Shown: in pieces, positions 7,689-10,000 of the stretch
Layout: every line of letters starts with the position of its first letter
Numbering within the stretch: position 1 is the stretch's first letter
Source: Candidatus Hydrogenedens sp.
GTDB lineage: Bacteria > Hydrogenedentota > Hydrogenedentia > Hydrogenedentales > Hydrogenedentaceae
Assembly (NCBI GenBank): GCA_020216745.1
Contig: JAIWNQ010000174.1
Coordinates: 1 to 10,000, forward strand
DNA length: 10,000 nt
Direction: 5' to 3'
Translations under genes and position numbers: made by a program
Notes under the pieces: generated by a model
What the model saw: only the letters and a program-made list of their open reading frames with translations
Told to the model about the DNA's origin: nothing
Database searches by the model: none

Positions 7689-7708
7689 TCATGTTCACCT
7701 GAACATGA
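7689..7708 (-). promoter_or_regulatory. Leader palindrome (hairpin or operator) upstream of the secreted-protein gene
   Basis: TCATGTTC and GAACATGA form a perfect 8-bp inverted repeat around a 4-nt centre. CTAAAC (7677-7682) and GTTTAG (7713-7718) flank it and can pair as an outer 6-bp stem. The whole lies between the predicted transcription start and the ribosome site, so in the RNA it would be a stem-loop in the 5' leader; as DNA it could instead be a repressor site just past the promoter. No known riboswitch class is recognised. Confidence 0.6.
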
Positions 7709-7744
7709 CCTCGTTTAGTTTTTTATTCAATTGTCACTATATAG

Positions 7745-7774
7745 TTTATACCACAAACCAGTTTGAGATGTCAA
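7745..7774 (-). promoter_or_regulatory. Strong sigma70-type promoter of the secreted-protein gene
   Basis: TTGACA (7769-7774, perfect -35) is separated by 18 bp from TATAAA (7745-7750, five of six matches), which is preceded by TGG, an extended -10. Transcription would begin near 7738, giving a leader of about 90 nt. The tract 7776-7806 just upstream of the -35 is almost pure A/T with A- and T-runs and resembles an UP element. Confidence 0.82.
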
Positions 7775-7794
7775 GTCAAATTTTAAAAATTTTG

Positions 7795-7822
7795 AAAAAA
7801 TTTTATTCCCGAAAAATCGAGA
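7795..7822 (-). terminator. Weak terminator of the sulfatase-like gene
   Basis: Directly after the stop codon, TCTCGA and TCGGGA pair (one G-U) around TTTT at 7807-7822. They are followed after 6 nt by six T's (7795-7800) on the - strand. The stem is short, so read-through into the next gene's promoter region is possible. Confidence 0.4.
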
Positions 7823-9991
7823 TTAATTAAGATAACCAAGATTTCTTAATTGTTCCTGAACGTCTCTATTCATCTCTATTTGTTGCTCCTCCTTCATCGA
7901 TTTAATAGGATAATAATTAACATTAAAGTAAATCTTATATTTTTCCACATTATCTAAAAAGGAGGGCTCGCTTTGAATTTGCTCACCATTTGACGAGAAA
8001 TAAAACCATAACTTATCTTCATCTTCAATCACTTTATATTCTTGTGGGTAAGTTAATTTTGGTTTCTTTTGAATTTGAACAATCAATTCATGATTATCCT
8101 CAGCAGGAATAATTTGAAGTATGGTGGGTAAAATCCCTACTCCCGAAGGGATAAAAATTGTTCCCTCTAACTTTGTCGGTTCAAGCCTATCATTTCTAAT
8201 TCGGAACACACATGACTGTGTCATAACATTTACAATCGGAACCGTGCATTTAATAGTAATGGTCTCCGTTAAAAAAGAATCCATATTTTGGAAATACAAG
8301 CACCAGCCTTCTTTCTTCAAACGAAATTGTTTTGCAAATACTTTCTGGCATTCATCAAATATTTTAGGCTCTAAATCCATAATATTTCTATACTCCGCCA
8401 TAGGTTTACTCAAATCAAACAAATTACATTCTCCCCTCTTTATATTCTCCAATAATTTATAGTGACCCTTTACAATTGCTTTCATTTCTATTTCTGAATC
8501 TGTAGAAAAAATATAATCTCTTTCTATTTTTTTATTTTCGATAAAGTCATAAAGGGATATTCCGTCTGTTTGTACTTCTCTTTCGGTATCTAACATTGCA
8601 AAAAGAGTAGGAATAATATCTTCTAAAATAACTTTTTCTTTTATTCTCTGTCCTGAATATTTTTGAAATGGAAATTTAACTATCATGACATTTCGCATAC
8701 TTTCCTCATAGACATTTTTATGTCCATATAATTCATGTTCCCCTAACGATTCTCCATGGTCTGAAACGATTGCTATAAATGCTGGGTCATATAAACCTTC
8801 TTTTTTTAGAAAATTAAAAAAATCACCTAAAGCGGTGTCTACTTTATATATGCAATCATCATAAAGAGCGTTGTTATATTGTAATTCCTGCTCCGTTGGA
8901 ATTATATCTCTATCAGAAGCATGGAGCAAATATAATGTGCCAGCAGGAATATTTTCACAACCAGAACGTTGAACTCTCGGATTTTTATAAGCACGAGAAA
9001 ACACCTTAAACTCTTCTTCTTCTGCATCATAAAGCAAATCTTTATACGCAGTAGAATGAATATCGTAATTGTGCATAAAAACAAATATTTTCCTAGTTTG
9101 TGCTTGACGTATCCATGTCTTTGCATCTTCATGAACTTCAAATACAGACCGACGGTCTTTAGCTCCGCCTTCTTGTGTCTCCGGAACAGAAAAATAATCC
9201 ATACCTCGTGAAAACCCACGTGAAGGAACAAACCACCATAAAAAGCCAGCAAATCCAGCTGTTTGGTAACCATATTCTCTCAAAATCTCTGGCAATGGTT
9301 GTATTTCTAATTTTAAATCGATGTTTTTCTTCAATCCATGACTCTCAGGATGTAAACCTGTTAATAAACTCATGTGTGCCACAGGTGTAAATGTTTGGGT
9401 CGTATAGGAATTCTCAAAAACAACCGCATCTTTAGCAAACTCATCTAAACAAGGGCTTGTTGGCAAATCATAGCCGTAAGGCAATAAATGGTCAGGTCTC
9501 AATGTATCACAAGAAATAATAAAAATAGGCGGTGTAGAGGTGTCCTCTTTTTCTTTCTTTGTTACTATTATCGGATTTCCCCAAACACTAAAATTCCCCA
9601 ATGTATTACCCATAGGCTCTATACGAAAAATAATTTTTACATTTTTATTTTTATATCTTGATAAATCTATTTCCGCTCGACGCCAAAAACGGTCTTCCTT
9701 GTTTATTTTTGGATTCATTTTAAGTTGATATAAAACATCACGATTTTCATGGTCATCTATCAATACTGTAAATTCACTTCCATCTGTTTTCCATTCCATA
9801 TCAGTCGATTTCTTTCTAAAAGAACCTACATCAGGGTTGTAAATACCTGTATAAAAAATGAGTCTACTACCATCACTAATATCTTTTTCCATCTCCATTT
9901 CTTCATCCCATAACACATCCATACAAACACCAGATATCGTCATCTGTTTTGGTCTTACATTGTCATAAGGTTGAAACACAACCTTTTCCAT
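7823..9991 (-). CDS. Sulfatase / alkaline-phosphatase-superfamily protein with threonine at the nucleophile position (start may be outside)
   Basis: 722 aa from the ATG at 9991. Residues 1-145 look like a beta-sandwich domain (WRRAEIDLSRY, NFSVWGNPII) of the type that often precedes sulfatases. The catalytic domain follows: IISCDTLRPDHLLPYGY (metal-binding Asp162), TFTPVAHMSLLTGLHP (200-215), HNYDIHS (307-313) and VSDHGESLGEHELYGH (409-424) with the Asp411/His412 metal pair. Where S1 sulfatases have C/S-x-P-S-x-R, this protein has T-P-V-A-H, so formylglycine cannot form and Thr202 is the probable nucleophile. A beta-rich C-terminal part (about 570-700) ends in LRNLGYLN, a tail frequent in such proteins. 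Substrate (sulfate or phosphate ester) is unknown. The frame stays open to the window edge (codons GGT ATA GCG precede the ATG) and no signal peptide is visible, so the real start may be upstream. Confidence 0.85.
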   Translation of the reverse strand: MEKVVFQPYDNVRPKQMTISGVCMDVLWDEEMEMEKDISDGSRLIFYTGIYNPDVGSFRKKSTDMEWKTDGSEFTVLIDDHENRDVLYQLKMNPKINKEDRFWRRAEIDLSRYKNKNVKIIFRIEPMGNTLGNFSVWGNPIIVTKKEKEDTSTPPIFIISCDTLRPDHLLPYGYDLPTSPCLDEFAKDAVVFENSYTTQTFTPVAHMSLLTGLHPESHGLKKNIDLKLEIQPLPEILREYGYQTAGFAGFLWWFVPSRGFSRGMDYFSVPETQEGGAKDRRSVFEVHEDAKTWIRQAQTRKIFVFMHNYDIHSTAYKDLLYDAEEEEFKVFSRAYKNPRVQRSGCENIPAGTLYLLHASDRDIIPTEQELQYNNALYDDCIYKVDTALGDFFNFLKKEGLYDPAFIAIVSDHGESLGEHELYGHKNVYEESMRNVMIVKFPFQKYSGQRIKEKVILEDIIPTLFAMLDTEREVQTDGISLYDFIENKKIERDYIFSTDSEIEMKAIVKGHYKLLENIKRGECNLFDLSKPMAEYRNIMDLEPKIFDECQKVFAKQFRLKKEGWCLYFQNMDSFLTETITIKCTVPIVNVMTQSCVFRIRNDRLEPTKLEGTIFIPSGVGILPTILQIIPAEDNHELIVQIQKKPKLTYPQEYKVIEDEDKLWFYFSSNGEQIQSEPSFLDNVEKYKIYFNVNYYPIKSMKEEQQIEMNRDVQEQLRNLGYLN

Positions 9992-10000
9992 CGCTATACC

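Noticed and set aside
8902..9273. A 123-aa alternative - strand frame inside the sulfatase-like gene
   Set aside because: It is in a different frame from the conserved motifs and its composition is typical of an AT-rich shadow frame.

Overview
The window is AT-rich, densely coded bacterial chromosome with no mobile element, RNA gene or CRISPR array visible. It has two + strand blocks of ordinary cell-maintenance genes and a longer run of - strand genes. Lipoprotein-type export, a sulfatase-like protein with the C-terminal LGYL ending common in Planctomycetes-like lineages, and a duplicated signal peptidase suggest a Gram-negative-type, uncultured-style bacterium (PVC/FCB-like or Hydrogenedentes-like). 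That placement is a weak guess from gene style only.

Region 1-2871 (+): the 3' part of lepA (elongation factor 4) is followed at once by two signal peptidase I genes in tandem. This extends the familiar lepA-lepB operon order. The first peptidase is a standard-sized enzyme. The second is enlarged at both ends: it has two extra N-terminal membrane segments and, after the usual C-terminal anchor, a second S26-like domain that has lost its catalytic motifs. This is the most unusual object in the window.

Region 2872-6964 (-): the + block converges on three - strand genes, read right to left. RNase HII (rnhB) comes first, then a large TPR lipoprotein 21 bp downstream that is probably co-transcribed with it. 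After a gap of about 140 bp comes an M32 (Taq-type) metallocarboxypeptidase. Shine-Dalgarno positions and start codons favour starts slightly downstream of the longest open frames for all three.

Region 6965-7822 (-): a self-contained expression unit encodes a small secreted protein of unknown function. It has an AT-rich UP-like tract, a near-consensus promoter with an extended -10, a structured leader of about 90 nt, a perfect AGGAGG, a signal peptide and a strong hairpin terminator. Everything points to an abundant exported protein. It would be a natural substrate of signal peptidase I, although co-location alone does not show that.

Region 7823-10000 (-): a large sulfatase/alkaline-phosphatase-superfamily protein with an N-terminal beta-rich domain and a threonine where sulfatases carry the formylglycine cysteine/serine. 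Its true start may lie beyond the window.
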